From JACMOY01 sp038322575 (lineage in GTDB: Bacteria; Actinomycetota; Actinomycetes; Actinomycetales; Angustibacteraceae), in assembly GCA_038322575.1 (NCBI GenBank), contig JBBQGB010000007.1, positions 1-64,000 on the forward strand: a DNA stretch of 64,000 nt, read 5' to 3'. This document shows positions 24,107 to 33,290 of the stretch, one piece after another. A program made the translations under genes and the position numbers. Within the stretch, counting starts at the first letter, position 1; every line of letters starts with the position of its first letter. The notes beneath the pieces were generated by a model. It did not search any database and was not told the origin of the DNA. It worked only from the letters and a program-made list of their open reading frames with translations.

Positions 24107-26941
24107 TCAGCCGCGGGTGACCCGCTCCAGCAGCTCCAGCAGCGGCACGTACGGCCGGCCTGTGGCCCGGGACATGCCGATCTCGCAGGTGCGGTTGACC
24201 GACGCGTAGGCGTCGAACGCGCGGGCGGTGATCTGCTCGGCCTGCTCCCGCGTCGCCGAGGCCGTCAGCTCGGGGTGCAGCATGCCTCGGTCGCCGGCGA
24301 ACCCGCAGCACCCCCACGCGTCGGGCACCACGACCTCGTGCGCCACCCGGGCGGCCACCGCCCGCAGCGCCGCGTCCAGCCCGGCCCGCACCGACGAGCA
24401 GGTCGGATGCAGCGCGAGCGAACCGAGCCTGGTGCCCTCGGGCAGCGTCGGCAGCACCGCGGTGGCGACCCAGGCCACGGCGTCCACGACGTCGATGCCG
24501 GTCCCGTCGACGGTCCTGGTCCAGCCCTCGCTGCAGGTGGCGGAGTCCGACACCACCGGCAGCCGGCCGCCCTCGGTGGCCGCGGCCAGCCACGGGCGCA
24601 CCCGCGCGCCCATGGCCGCATGGCCCTGGGTCAGACCCTTCGACGACCACGGCGTGCCGCAGCAGCGGTCGGCGATGCCCTCGGGCACCACCAGCGCCAC
24701 CCCCGCCCGCTCGGCCAGCGCGAGCACCGCGGGGGTCACTCCCGCGTGGGCCCCGTCGGCACCGCGCTCAGGGGCGAACATGCTGCTCTGGCAGGACGGG
24801 AGGTACACGGCCGCGGGGTGCGCGTGCTGGTGCGGACGACGGGTGCTCCCACCCGCCGGCAGCGAGCGGTCCCAGCGGGGCACCCGGTCCTTGCCCGCGA
24901 CGACGCGCGCCGCGCGACTGACCTGCTCCGGCACGGCGGGCGGCATCAGCGCCGCGCTGTTCAGGCCGGTGGCCGCCCCCTTCAGCGCCGCGCCCCAGTG
25001 GTTCGCCGCGACCTTCCAGCCGCCGTCGGAGAGCCGCCCCTGGACCTCGGCCCGCAGCCGCTTGACCAGGTCGCCGGTGTTGATGGCCACGGGGCAGGCG
25101 GTGGCGCACATGCCGTCCACGGCACAGGTCTGCACGGCGTCGTAGTCGTAGTCCGCGCGCAGCTGGGCGAGCAGCTCGGTGTCGCCCGCCGCCTCGGCGG
25201 CGGCCTGCTCCCGGCGCAGCACGATGCGCTGCCGCGGCGTCGTGGTCAGCTCACGGCTGGGGCAGACCGGCTCGCAGTAGCCGCACTCGGTGCACCGGTC
25301 GACTTCCTCGTCGACGGTGGGCAGCACCTTCAGGTGCTCCAGGTGCGCCGCGGGCGAGGCGCCCACGACGATGCCCGGGTTGAGCACCGAGGTGGGGTCG
25401 AACAGCCGCTTGACCTCGCACATCACGTCGTACAGCTCGGCCCCGTACTGGCGCGCGACGTACGGGGCCATCACCCGGCCGGTGCCGTGCTCGGCCTTCA
25501 GCGTGCCGCCGAGGCCGAGGACGAGGTCGACCATCTCCTCGGTGAAGGCCTCGAAGCGGTCGGGTGCCTCACCTGCGTGGAAGCGCTCGGTGAGCATGAA
25601 GTGGATGTTGCCGTCCTTGGCGTGGCCGAAGATGACGTTGTCGCGATATCCGTGGCGGGCGAACAGGGTCGCCAGGCCGTCGCAGGTGACGGCCAGGTCG
25701 GCCGGCGGGACGGCGATGTCCTCCAGCAGCGCGGTGGTGCCGCTCGGGCGGGCACCGGCCACTGCGGGGTACAGGTTCTTGCGCAGCGTCCACAGCGCCT
25801 TGCGGGCACCCGTGTCGCGGCTGGGCGTGGTGGCGCCGACCAGGGGCAGGCCGGCCAGCATGGCGCGGGCGACCACCTCGTGCTCGACGAGCTCGTCGAG
25901 CTCGGCCGACTGCCACTCGACCAGCAGCGCGGCGTGGGCGTCGATCTGCATCCCGCGCAGCGCGGCGTCGGCGAGCGGGTCCACCTGCGCCACGCGCAGC
26001 GACGTGGCGTCGAACAGCTCGATGGCCGCGGGGCCCGACGCGATGAGCTCCGGCAGCGCCGAGGTGGCGCGATGCAGGTCGGCGAACGTCAGCAGCGCGG
26101 TGGCGGCATGGGGCCGCACCGGCAGCGTGGCGAACGTCGCCTCGGCCACGAACGCCAGCGTGCCCTCGCTGCCCACCAGCAGGTGCGTCAAGACGTCGAC
26201 GGCCCGGTCGTGGTCCAGGAACGAGTTCAGCCCGTACCCCATCGTGTTCTTCAGCGAGAACTGCTGCTGGATGGTCGCCACCGAGGCCGCGTCGGACCGC
26301 ACCCGGTCGCGCAGCCGCAGCAGGCCCGCGTGCAGCTCGGGCTCGAGCGCACGCAGCCGAGCGTCGGCGTCCGCCGCGCCGGTGTCGATCGTGGTGCCCG
26401 ACGGCAGCACCGCGACGACCGACTCGAGGGTCCGGTAGGTGTTGTGCTCGGTGCCACAGGTCATGCCGCTGGAGTTGTTGGCGATGACCCCGCCCATGGT
26501 GCACGCGGACTCGCTGGCCGGGTCGGGCCCCAGCCGGCGCCCGTAGCGGGCCAGCCGCAGGTTGACCTGGCGCAACACCGCCCCAGGGCCCACCCGCACC
26601 CGGCGGCCCTCGTCGAGCACCTCGATGGCGCCGAAGTGCCGGCGCACGTCGACCAGCACACTGTCGGTGACGGACTGCCCGCTCAGGCTGGTGCCGCCGG
26701 CGCGGAAGGTCAGGGGTGCGCCCAGCTCGGCGCACACCCTCATCACGGTCGCCACCTGGGCCGCGTCGGCCGGGGCCACCACGACCTGCGGGGTCAGCAG
26801 GTAGTGCGACGCGTCGTGCGCCATCCGCAGCCGGTCGGTCATGCCCAGGCTGACCGCCCCGGGCAGCGCCGAGGACAACCGCTCACCCAGCGTCCCGGTC
26901 GGCTGCGATCCCTGCCCCGCTGCCTGATCCGTCGCCGTCAT
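24107..26941 (-). CDS. FAD- and Fe-S-containing D-lactate dehydrogenase (respiratory type)
   Basis: A 944-residue fusion. An FAD-binding PCMH/GlcD-like half spans about residues 25-530 (R-A-G-G-T-S-L-S-G-Q-S near 80; G-H-A-K-D-G-N-I-H-F near 443). Two 4Fe-4S motifs follow: CTECGYCEPVCP near 546 and CAVDGMCATACP near 602. Two cysteine-rich CCG domains close it: C-C-G-T-P-W near 757 and C-C-G-F-A-G near 876. This layout belongs to the quinone-linked D-lactate dehydrogenases (Dld) of actinobacteria; related proteins oxidise glycolate or D-2-hydroxyglutarate. The lactate permease remnant next door supports lactate. ATG 26941 begins the conserved part. It is divergent from the FHA-FtsK gene. Confidence 0.87.
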   Translation of the reverse strand: MTATDQAAGQGSQPTGTLGERLSSALPGAVSLGMTDRLRMAHDASHYLLTPQVVVAPADAAQVATVMRVCAELGAPLTFRAGGTSLSGQSVTDSVLVDVRRHFGAIEVLDEGRRVRVGPGAVLRQVNLRLARYGRRLGPDPASESACTMGGVIANNSSGMTCGTEHNTYRTLESVVAVLPSGTTIDTGAADADARLRALEPELHAGLLRLRDRVRSDAASVATIQQQFSLKNTMGYGLNSFLDHDRAVDVLTHLLVGSEGTLAFVAEATFATLPVRPHAATALLTFADLHRATSALPELIASGPAAIELFDATSLRVAQVDPLADAALRGMQIDAHAALLVEWQSAELDELVEHEVVARAMLAGLPLVGATTPSRDTGARKALWTLRKNLYPAVAGARPSGTTALLEDIAVPPADLAVTCDGLATLFARHGYRDNVIFGHAKDGNIHFMLTERFHAGEAPDRFEAFTEEMVDLVLGLGGTLKAEHGTGRVMAPYVARQYGAELYDVMCEVKRLFDPTSVLNPGIVVGASPAAHLEHLKVLPTVDEEVDRCTECGYCEPVCPSRELTTTPRQRIVLRREQAAAEAAGDTELLAQLRADYDYDAVQTCAVDGMCATACPVAINTGDLVKRLRAEVQGRLSDGGWKVAANHWGAALKGAATGLNSAALMPPAVPEQVSRAARVVAGKDRVPRWDRSLPAGGSTRRPHQHAHPAAVYLPSCQSSMFAPERGADGAHAGVTPAVLALAERAGVALVVPEGIADRCCGTPWSSKGLTQGHAAMGARVRPWLAAATEGGRLPVVSDSATCSEGWTRTVDGTGIDVVDAVAWVATAVLPTLPEGTRLGSLALHPTCSSVRAGLDAALRAVAARVAHEVVVPDAWGCCGFAGDRGMLHPELTASATREQAEQITARAFDAYASVNRTCEIGMSRATGRPYVPLLELLERVTRG

Positions 26942-27269
26942 GGGTCCCCGTCTCGTGGGAGGGCTCGCGCCCGCACGTCCGCGCCGTCGACGGCCGTTGC
27001 GTCCGCCCAACATAGGCGCGCCCCGCACCCCTGTGGACGACGGGAGCGAGCAACCGCGCCGCCGGGGCACCTTCGTGCCGTGTGCCCTCCCTGGGCTGCC
27101 CGCCGCGTCCAGCCCCCGCGACACCCGGCCGTCGCACCCGCGAGGTCAGCACGCCGTACCGTCCCCGTCGACGGTCACGACACGGCCACCGGCGCGTCGG
27201 CGGTAGGTCCGCAGGCGCCCCTGTGGACGACGCCGGCGGCGGTGCGCGCGGCCCGGTCAGACTGCTCGG
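26942..27269. other. Divergent promoter region between dld-like and FHA-FtsK genes, with an 18-bp direct repeat
   Basis: 328 bp without a credible gene. An 18-bp sequence (gcacccctgtggacgacg, 27026-27043) recurs at 27215-27232 with one mismatch, and its core tgtggacgac appears once more at 23765-23774. A TACCGT at 27157-27162 is a possible plus-strand -10. The repeat could be an operator pair; no known regulator site is matched. Confidence 0.4.
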
Positions 27270-30200
27270 GTGGTGACCCTGCGCTGCTCCGTGGTCGACC
27301 CCGCCCGCGACGCCGGCCCCATCGACGTCGAGCTCTCGGCGCCGGCGGGCACGACCTGGCGCCAGGTCCGCGACCGGGTCCTGGACGCCTGCGCGATGGT
27401 GTCCGGAACCCCCCTGGTCAGCGACTGCGCGCCCGTCGACGGCGACGACGTCCTCGGCCGGCCGCCGCTGCTGGACGGCGTCCTGCTCGTCGCCGGCGCA
27501 GCCGACCTGGTGCCCCGCGCCCGCGGCCTGCTGCAGCTGCACGTCGTCGGGGGCCCGGACAGCGGCCGGGTGCACGCCCTGCCCCCCGGCGAGCACCGGG
27601 TGGGCCGCTCGCCGCGCGCCGAGATCCGGATCGAGGACGCCGACACGTCCCGGTGGCACCTGGCGGTGCGCGTCGCGCCGGACGGCGTCACGGTCCGCGA
27701 CCTGGGGTCGGTGAACGGGACGACGGTCGAGGGCACCCGCATCGGCGAGGACCCGCACCCGGTGCAACCCGGCAGACGCATCCGTGCCGGGCGCAGCACG
27801 CTGGTGGTGCGCTCGCCGGCGGTCCCACCAGCGGCCACGCGGATCAGCCATGAGGGCGCGATCGAGGTCAACCCCGGGCCACGCCCGCGGACCGCACGAG
27901 CGCCGGTCGAACTGCACCGCCCGGGCCCGAACCCGACCGAGCGGCGCCAGGGGGTGCCGTGGCTGGCCATGGTGCTGCCGCTGGCGGTCGCGGTGCCGGC
28001 GGCGGTCCTCACCCGCCAGCCCATGTTCCTGCTGTTCGCCCTGATGAGCCCGGTGATGATCCTCGGCACCACCGTGTCCGAGCGCACCCGCGGCCGACGC
28101 GAGCGCGACCATGCACAGGCCGACCACGCCCGGCGCGTGGCAGGCGTCGACGCCGCCCTCGCCGCGGCGCTGCGGGACGACCTGGGGTGCCGCCGGGCCG
28201 ACGCACCGGACGCCGCCGAGCTGCTGCGCTGCGTGAGCGGGCCGTCGGCCCGGCTCTGGGAGCGCGGCGCGGCGAGCCCCGACGTCCTCACCCTGCTGCT
28301 CGGCTCCGGTCGGATCCGGGCCCGGGTGCGGGTCGTGCGCCCTGACGGGTCCACCGAGGACCACCACCTCGACGACGCGCCGGTGACGGTCTCGCTGCCG
28401 GACGTCGGCCACCTGGGTCTGGCCGGACACCGGGCCCAGGTGCTCGCGGTCGGCCGCCACCTGGTCGCCCAGGTGGCCGCCTGGCACTCACCTCGGGTCG
28501 TGCGGCTCGTGGTGCTGGGCAGCACCGCCGACTGGGGCTGGAGCCGCTGGCTCCCGCACCAGACGGGGCCCGGGCCGGTCGACGACGTGGACGACGCGCG
28601 TGCTCTGGTGGCCACGCTGCTCGAGCGGGCCCGGCGCCAGGGCGACGAGATGCGCGCCGGCGAGCCGGCGCTGCTGACCGTGCTGGTCGTCGACCGGGCC
28701 GGCACCCGACGCTCGCTGCCGGGGCTGGCGGACCTGATGGTCGCGGGACCGGCCGCCGGCGTCCACACCATCTGCCTGGACGACGACCTCTCGGGGCTGG
28801 CCGGTGAGTGCCGCGCCACCTTCGACGTCGGCCCGGGCAGCGGGCGGCTGGTGACCGAGCAGGCGTGCGTCGAGGACGTGCGGTGGGACGGCGTGTCGGC
28901 GGGGTTGGCCGAGCGGGTGGCACGCGCCCTGTGCCCGATGCGCGACGCGGCACCGCAGTCCGCAGCCGCCGTCCTGCCGACCGACGTGCGGCTGCTCGAC
29001 CTGCTGGACGTCGACGCGACCGACCCCGCATCGATTGTCGGGGGCTGGAACCGTTGCGCTGCAACCACACTGGTCACCCTCGGCGTCGGCCCCGACGGTC
29101 CGGTCGTGGTCGACCTGCGTCGCGACGGGCCGCACGTGCTGGTGGCCGGTACGACGGGCGCCGGCAAGTCCGAGCTGCTGCAGACGCTGGTGGCGGGGCT
29201 GGCCGTCACCAACCGCCCCGACCAGCTGTCCTTCGTCCTGGTGGACTACAAGGGCGGTGCCGCCTTCGGCGGCTGCGCCGAGCTCGCCCACACCGCCGGC
29301 CTGGTCACCGACCTGGACGAGCACCTGGCCGAGCGGGCGCTCACCAGCCTGGGCGCCGAGCTCGCCCGGCGTGAGCGCCTGCTGCGCGACACCGCGTGCC
29401 CCGACGTCGAGGCGTACCACCGGCTGCGGGTGGCCGACCCGCGCCTGCCCGCGCTGCCGCGGCTGGTCGTGGTGATCGACGAGTTCCGCGTGCTGGCCGA
29501 GGAGCTGCCGGCGTTCGTCACCGGACTGGTGCGCATCGCGGCGGTCGGACGCTCGCTCGGTGTGCACCTCGTGCTCGCGACGCAGCGCCCCGCCGGCATC
29601 GTCACCGCCGACATCAAGGCCAACCTGAGCCTGCGCATCGCGCTGCGACTGCGGGACCGCTCCGACTCCGACGACGTCCTCGAGGCGCCCGACGCGGCCC
29701 GCATCGATGCGCAGACCCCCGGAAGGGCGCTGTCCCGCAACGGCTCTGGCGCACTGACCCTGTTCCAGGTGGCCCGCGTCAACGGCTCCCACCCGGCGGA
29801 CGACGAGCCGATCCGGGTGCACCGTGTCGGCGAGCCGCCACCGAGCACCGAGCGGTCCGACGACGACCTCGGCCGCGTCGTCGTGGCGCTGCGCGAGGCG
29901 ACGCGCCTGGCGGACGTCGTCCCCGCTCCCCCGGCCTGGCTCGCCCCGCTGCCGACCACCGTCGGCGTCCACGAGCTGGCCCGGACCCCCGACGACGGTG
30001 GCGGGGTCGCGATCGGCCTGGTCGACCTGCCCGCCGAGCAGCGCCAGCCGCCGCTCACCTGGGACCCTGCACGCGACGGGCACCTCGGCCTGTGCGGCGG
30101 GCCGCGCAGCGGCCGCACCCGGGGGATCCTCACCATCGCCCTGTCACTCGCGGCCGCCACCGCACCCGACGACCTGCACCTGCACCTGGTGGACGCCGCC

Positions 30201-31352
30201 TCAGGTCAGCTCAAGGCGTTGCAGGCGTTGCCGCACATGGGAACCGCGCTCTCGCACGACCAACCGCGCCTGGTCGCCAGACTCGTCGTCCGGCTCGCGG
30301 GCGAGGTCCGCCGACGGCTCGACGACCCGCGGCTGCCGAGGCCGACGCTCGTGCTGCTCGTGGACGGCTCGGACGCGCTGGTCGAGTCGCTCGACGCCGT
30401 CGACCACGGGCGCACCAGCGAGGCCCTCGCCGCCCTGCTGCGCGACGGGCCGTCGGCGGGTCTGCACGCCGTGGTCACGGGGCACCGCGCGCTGCTCACC
30501 TCGCGGCTGACCGCCGTGATCCCCGACCGCCTCCTGCTGCGCGTCGGCGACCCCACCGACCTGTTGCTGGCCGGGTTGCCGACGTCCGCCGGAACCAGCT
30601 CGCTGCCCGGCCGGGGCGTGCGCACCCGCGACGGCGCCGCCGTCCAGCTGGCCCTGGCCGACGTGGATCGAACCGTCGCCGAGGTGCGCCGCACCTGGCC
30701 CGGGGCCCCCACCCACCGACTGCGCGTGCGTGAGCTGCCGGCGTCGGTGACGCTCGGCGAGCTGGACTGCGCCGACGACACCGGCGGCGGGGTGCTGCTC
30801 GGGGTCGGCGGCGACGAGGCGGGGCCGGTGCGGCTGGACCTGCGCCGGCATCGGCTGGCCCTGGTGGCCGGCCCACCGGGCGCAGGCCGGTCGACGACGC
30901 TGCTCACCCTGGCCCGCGGCCTGAGCGCCGCGGGGGTCCCCGTCCTCGCCGTCTGCCCGCGCGAGTCGCCGCTCACCGTCGGGCCGTGGCCGGTGCTGGC
31001 GGCGGACGACGTCCCCGGGCTGGCCGGGCGCCTCGCCCTCGACCCCGGGGTCGTCGTCCTCGTCGACGACGCCGAGCTGCTCGACCCCGGCCTCGACGCG
31101 GCCCTGGACGCCCTGGCCCGCCGCCGCGGCCGGGCGGCCGTCGTGCTCGCGGGCAGCACGGCCGCGCTGCTGGGTGTCTACCGCGGCGCCGCGGCGACGA
31201 TCCGCTCGGCACGCACCGGCGTGCTGCTGGCGCCCACGCCGGCGGACGGCGAGCTGCTGGGGGTGCGCACCGAGCCGGCCGACCGCGCCGGCCCGGGCCG
31301 CGGGGTCCTCGTGGTCGCCGGGGACCAGACGCCGCTGCAGGTGGCCCGGTGA
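27270..31352 (+). CDS. FHA domain and triple FtsK/SpoIIIE ATPase (EccC/EssC-like), orphan
   Basis: A 1360-residue membrane-anchored ATPase laid out like the type VII secretion motor. An N-terminal ubiquitin-like stretch is followed by an FHA domain at about 90-180 (V-G-R-S-P-R then D-L-G-S-V-N-G-T). Two helices lie near 230-270. FtsK domain 1 has intact Walker A AGTTGAGKSE near 626 and Walker B V-V-V-I-D-E-F. Domains 2 and 3 have arginine in place of the Walker lysine (GGPRSGRT near 942; GPPGAGRST near 1200), as is common for the regulatory domains. Adjacent GTG codons at 27270 and 27273 are both possible starts. No EsxA/B, EccB, EccD or mycosin gene is present in the window. Confidence 0.85.
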   Translation: MVTLRCSVVDPARDAGPIDVELSAPAGTTWRQVRDRVLDACAMVSGTPLVSDCAPVDGDDVLGRPPLLDGVLLVAGAADLVPRARGLLQLHVVGGPDSGRVHALPPGEHRVGRSPRAEIRIEDADTSRWHLAVRVAPDGVTVRDLGSVNGTTVEGTRIGEDPHPVQPGRRIRAGRSTLVVRSPAVPPAATRISHEGAIEVNPGPRPRTARAPVELHRPGPNPTERRQGVPWLAMVLPLAVAVPAAVLTRQPMFLLFALMSPVMILGTTVSERTRGRRERDHAQADHARRVAGVDAALAAALRDDLGCRRADAPDAAELLRCVSGPSARLWERGAASPDVLTLLLGSGRIRARVRVVRPDGSTEDHHLDDAPVTVSLPDVGHLGLAGHRAQVLAVGRHLVAQVAAWHSPRVVRLVVLGSTADWGWSRWLPHQTGPGPVDDVDDARALVATLLERARRQGDEMRAGEPALLTVLVVDRAGTRRSLPGLADLMVAGPAAGVHTICLDDDLSGLAGECRATFDVGPGSGRLVTEQACVEDVRWDGVSAGLAERVARALCPMRDAAPQSAAAVLPTDVRLLDLLDVDATDPASIVGGWNRCAATTLVTLGVGPDGPVVVDLRRDGPHVLVAGTTGAGKSELLQTLVAGLAVTNRPDQLSFVLVDYKGGAAFGGCAELAHTAGLVTDLDEHLAERALTSLGAELARRERLLRDTACPDVEAYHRLRVADPRLPALPRLVVVIDEFRVLAEELPAFVTGLVRIAAVGRSLGVHLVLATQRPAGIVTADIKANLSLRIALRLRDRSDSDDVLEAPDAARIDAQTPGRALSRNGSGALTLFQVARVNGSHPADDEPIRVHRVGEPPPSTERSDDDLGRVVVALREATRLADVVPAPPAWLAPLPTTVGVHELARTPDDGGGVAIGLVDLPAEQRQPPLTWDPARDGHLGLCGGPRSGRTRGILTIALSLAAATAPDDLHLHLVDAASGQLKALQALPHMGTALSHDQPRLVARLVVRLAGEVRRRLDDPRLPRPTLVLLVDGSDALVESLDAVDHGRTSEALAALLRDGPSAGLHAVVTGHRALLTSRLTAVIPDRLLLRVGDPTDLLLAGLPTSAGTSSLPGRGVRTRDGAAVQLALADVDRTVAEVRRTWPGAPTHRLRVRELPASVTLGELDCADDTGGGVLLGVGGDEAGPVRLDLRRHRLALVAGPPGAGRSTTLLTLARGLSAAGVPVLAVCPRESPLTVGPWPVLAADDVPGLAGRLALDPGVVVLVDDAELLDPGLDAALDALARRRGRAAVVLAGSTAALLGVYRGAAATIRSARTGVLLAPTPADGELLGVRTEPADRAGPGRGVLVVAGDQTPLQVAR

Positions 31353-31405
31353 GCCCACCGAAAACCACGTGTCAGCGCGGGATCGCCCTGGCACGCTCGT
31401 CACCC

Positions 31406-32272
31406 ATGGCCATCACCCGCCGTCCCGCCCGCCCCGACGACGCCGCGGCACTGCTCGACGTGTACACCGAGTACGACACCCTCGAGCTCGGCCAGCCCGA
31501 GATGGAGCTGTCCGACATCCAGGGCTGGCTCACGATCGAGGGCAACGAGCGGATCGTCGCCGAGCACGACGGCCGGGTCGTCGGGTACGCCGACGTCGGG
31601 GCGAACGGCGAGTCCGAGACCGTCGTCCTGCCCTCCTACGCCGGCGCACGCCAGCTGCAGCGCGAGCTGCTGGACTGGGTGGTGAGCACCGGGAAGCGGC
31701 GGTCGGTGGGCCGGCTCGAGCACTTCGCCGGCACGTCCCCCGACGGCGCCGCGGCGCTGCTGACTGACGCCGGGTTCGCCCACGCGCGGACGATCTGGCG
31801 GATGGCGCGGACGGTCACCGGCGGGCTGCCCGAGCCGACGTGGCCCGCCGGGGTGAGCCTTCGTGCGTTCGACCGCGAGCAGGACGCGCGCGAGGTGTGG
31901 CAGGTCGTGATGACCGCCTTCGCCGGCACGTTCGGCAGCCACCTGCGGCCGTTCGAGGAGTGGTCGACGCTGGTGCTCGACCAGGGCGGCGACGTCGTCT
32001 GCGCGGTCGAGGACGACGCGGTCGTCGCGGTCGCCACGACCGACGTCCGGCAGGGCGACGGGCACGTGGGGCAGCTCGCGGTGCTGCCGCAGCACCGGGG
32101 TCGCGGTCTGGGTCTGGCCCTGCTGCAGGAGTGCTTCCGGCGCGACGCCGCCGCTGGGCTGACCTCGACCACACTGACCGTCGACGGCGACAACGTGCTC
32201 GCGAGGCGGCTGTACGAGAAGGCCGGGATGGCCGTCGTCGCCGAGTACCGGCGCTGGGAGCGGGACGTCTGA
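31406..32272 (+). CDS. Tandem GNAT-fold N-acetyltransferase
   Basis: A 288-residue protein with two GNAT folds. The N-terminal one (about 1-140) is degenerate. The C-terminal one (about 145-288) keeps the acetyl-CoA P-loop L-A-V-L-P-Q-H-R-G-R-G-L-G-L-A-L-L near residues 225-241 and the closing motif D-N-V-L-A-R-R-L-Y-E-K-A-G-M. The acceptor is unknown. It begins 53 bp after the FHA-FtsK gene in the same direction; a CACGCT hexamer 8 bp before the ATG may give it its own start. It ends 12 bp from the convergent metacaspase-like gene. Confidence 0.82.
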   Translation: MAITRRPARPDDAAALLDVYTEYDTLELGQPEMELSDIQGWLTIEGNERIVAEHDGRVVGYADVGANGESETVVLPSYAGARQLQRELLDWVVSTGKRRSVGRLEHFAGTSPDGAAALLTDAGFAHARTIWRMARTVTGGLPEPTWPAGVSLRAFDREQDAREVWQVVMTAFAGTFGSHLRPFEEWSTLVLDQGGDVVCAVEDDAVVAVATTDVRQGDGHVGQLAVLPQHRGRGLGLALLQECFRRDAAAGLTSTTLTVDGDNVLARRLYEKAGMAVVAEYRRWERDV

Positions 32273-32284
32273 CCGGCCGGCTGC

Positions 32285-33259
32285 TCAGGCCGGCGGGTCG
32301 GCCAGGGTCCACCCGCGCTGCGGGTCGCCGAGCGCGACGGGTGTCTGCCGCCCGTACGGCCGCTGGGTCAGCGTGATCGCCTCGGCGTACCAGGTGGCGT
32401 AGCGCAGGGCCTCGCCCACGGTCACGCGGCGGTCGCCGTCCGCGTCGGCGCCGCGGTCCTGCATCCCCTTGGCCAACAGCAGCCCGGTCCAGACCGACAG
32501 GCCCCACGGCGGGTACTCGTAGGCCTTCTGCGCGCCCGTCGACGCGCCGGTGAAGAGCACCCGGGCGCTCGGCAACCGGCCGGCGAAGCTGCCCGCCTCG
32601 CAGCCGGCGACGTCGACCCACATCCGCCCTGCGCCGCGCGCCAGCACCGCCTCGACGACCCGGTCGTCGACGAAGTCGCGGTCGACCGGCCACAGCGCCT
32701 CGCGTCCCCCGCCCCGCTGCTTCACGTGACCGGAGTAGTGGAACACCGTGAACGTCCCCGGCCGGCTGCGCGCCGCCAACCAGGCCAGCTCGGCCCGCAG
32801 CGCGCGACCGGTGACCTGCCCGTCGACCAGCAGGTGCACGTTCTGCGGCAGCCACCCTGCGTCCAGCAGCCGGGTGCGCCACAGCCGCGCGTCGGCGGCG
32901 CCCGCGGTCGTGTCGTGCGTCGGCGGGCGGTAGTCGGTGATGCCCACCAGCACCGCGAAGCGCCGCCCGGGCGGGGCCGTGCGACCCGGGCGGACGTCGA
33001 CCCCGGCCCCGGGCGGAGCGCCGAGCGACCGCACGGCCCCCGGCACGATGGCGACGGCGGGGTCGAGCCGGACGACGGGACGGGCCGGCGCCGGCGTCGG
33101 CCGCGCGCCGGTGGGGGTCGGCCCGGCGCTGGAGGCGGCCTCGGACGACCTCGGCGACGACGCCGGACCGGACGCCGGACCGGACGCCGGGCCGGGCGGC
33201 GGAGCGGCCGAGCACCCGGCGATCAGCGCCAGGACCACCCCCGTCAGCCGCCGCCTCAC
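32285..33259 (-). CDS. Caspase-like (C14) lipoprotein with EF-hand-type loop
   Basis: A 324-residue protein. A very short signal ends in the lipobox L-I-A-G-C (Cys16), then comes a Pro/Ala/Ser-rich linker to about residue 65 and a caspase-fold domain from about 100. The catalytic dyad is visible as His178 in Y-S-G-H and Cys220 in V-A-G-C-E-A-G-S. Residues 272-283 form a 12-residue loop with Asp at positions 1, 3 and 5 and Glu at 12 (DADGDRRVTVGE), which fits a calcium-binding EF-hand or dockerin-like loop. Bacterial metacaspases cleave after Arg or Lys, often with calcium. An extracytoplasmic, lipid-anchored protease is inferred. GTG 33259 gives the lipobox; the gene is divergent from a GNAT gene. 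Confidence 0.8.
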   Translation of the reverse strand: MRRRLTGVVLALIAGCSAAPPPGPASGPASGPASSPRSSEAASSAGPTPTGARPTPAPARPVVRLDPAVAIVPGAVRSLGAPPGAGVDVRPGRTAPPGRRFAVLVGITDYRPPTHDTTAGAADARLWRTRLLDAGWLPQNVHLLVDGQVTGRALRAELAWLAARSRPGTFTVFHYSGHVKQRGGGREALWPVDRDFVDDRVVEAVLARGAGRMWVDVAGCEAGSFAGRLPSARVLFTGASTGAQKAYEYPPWGLSVWTGLLLAKGMQDRGADADGDRRVTVGEALRYATWYAEAITLTQRPYGRQTPVALGDPQRGWTLADPPA

Positions 33260-33278
33260 GGCACCAGTGTGCGCCCCG

Positions 33279-33284
33279 TAACCT
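33279..33284 (+). promoter_or_regulatory. Candidate -10 (TAACCT) for leaderless GNAT gene
   Basis: TAACCT, 6 bp, then ATG 33291; no Shine-Dalgarno sequence in the gap. Confidence 0.5.
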
Positions 33285-33290
33285 CGCGCC

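Noticed and set aside
27215..27232. DnaA boxes or replication origin from TGTGGA-containing repeats
   Set aside because: TGTGGACGA differs from the complement of TTATCCACA at key positions, there is no AT-rich stretch and no dnaA or dnaN gene.
27270..33259. A defence island made of the FHA-FtsK, GNAT and caspase-like genes
   Set aside because: The genes are not co-oriented, there is no nuclease, STAND or reverse transcriptase partner, and the caspase-like protein is a predicted exported lipoprotein, which argues against an abortive-infection role.
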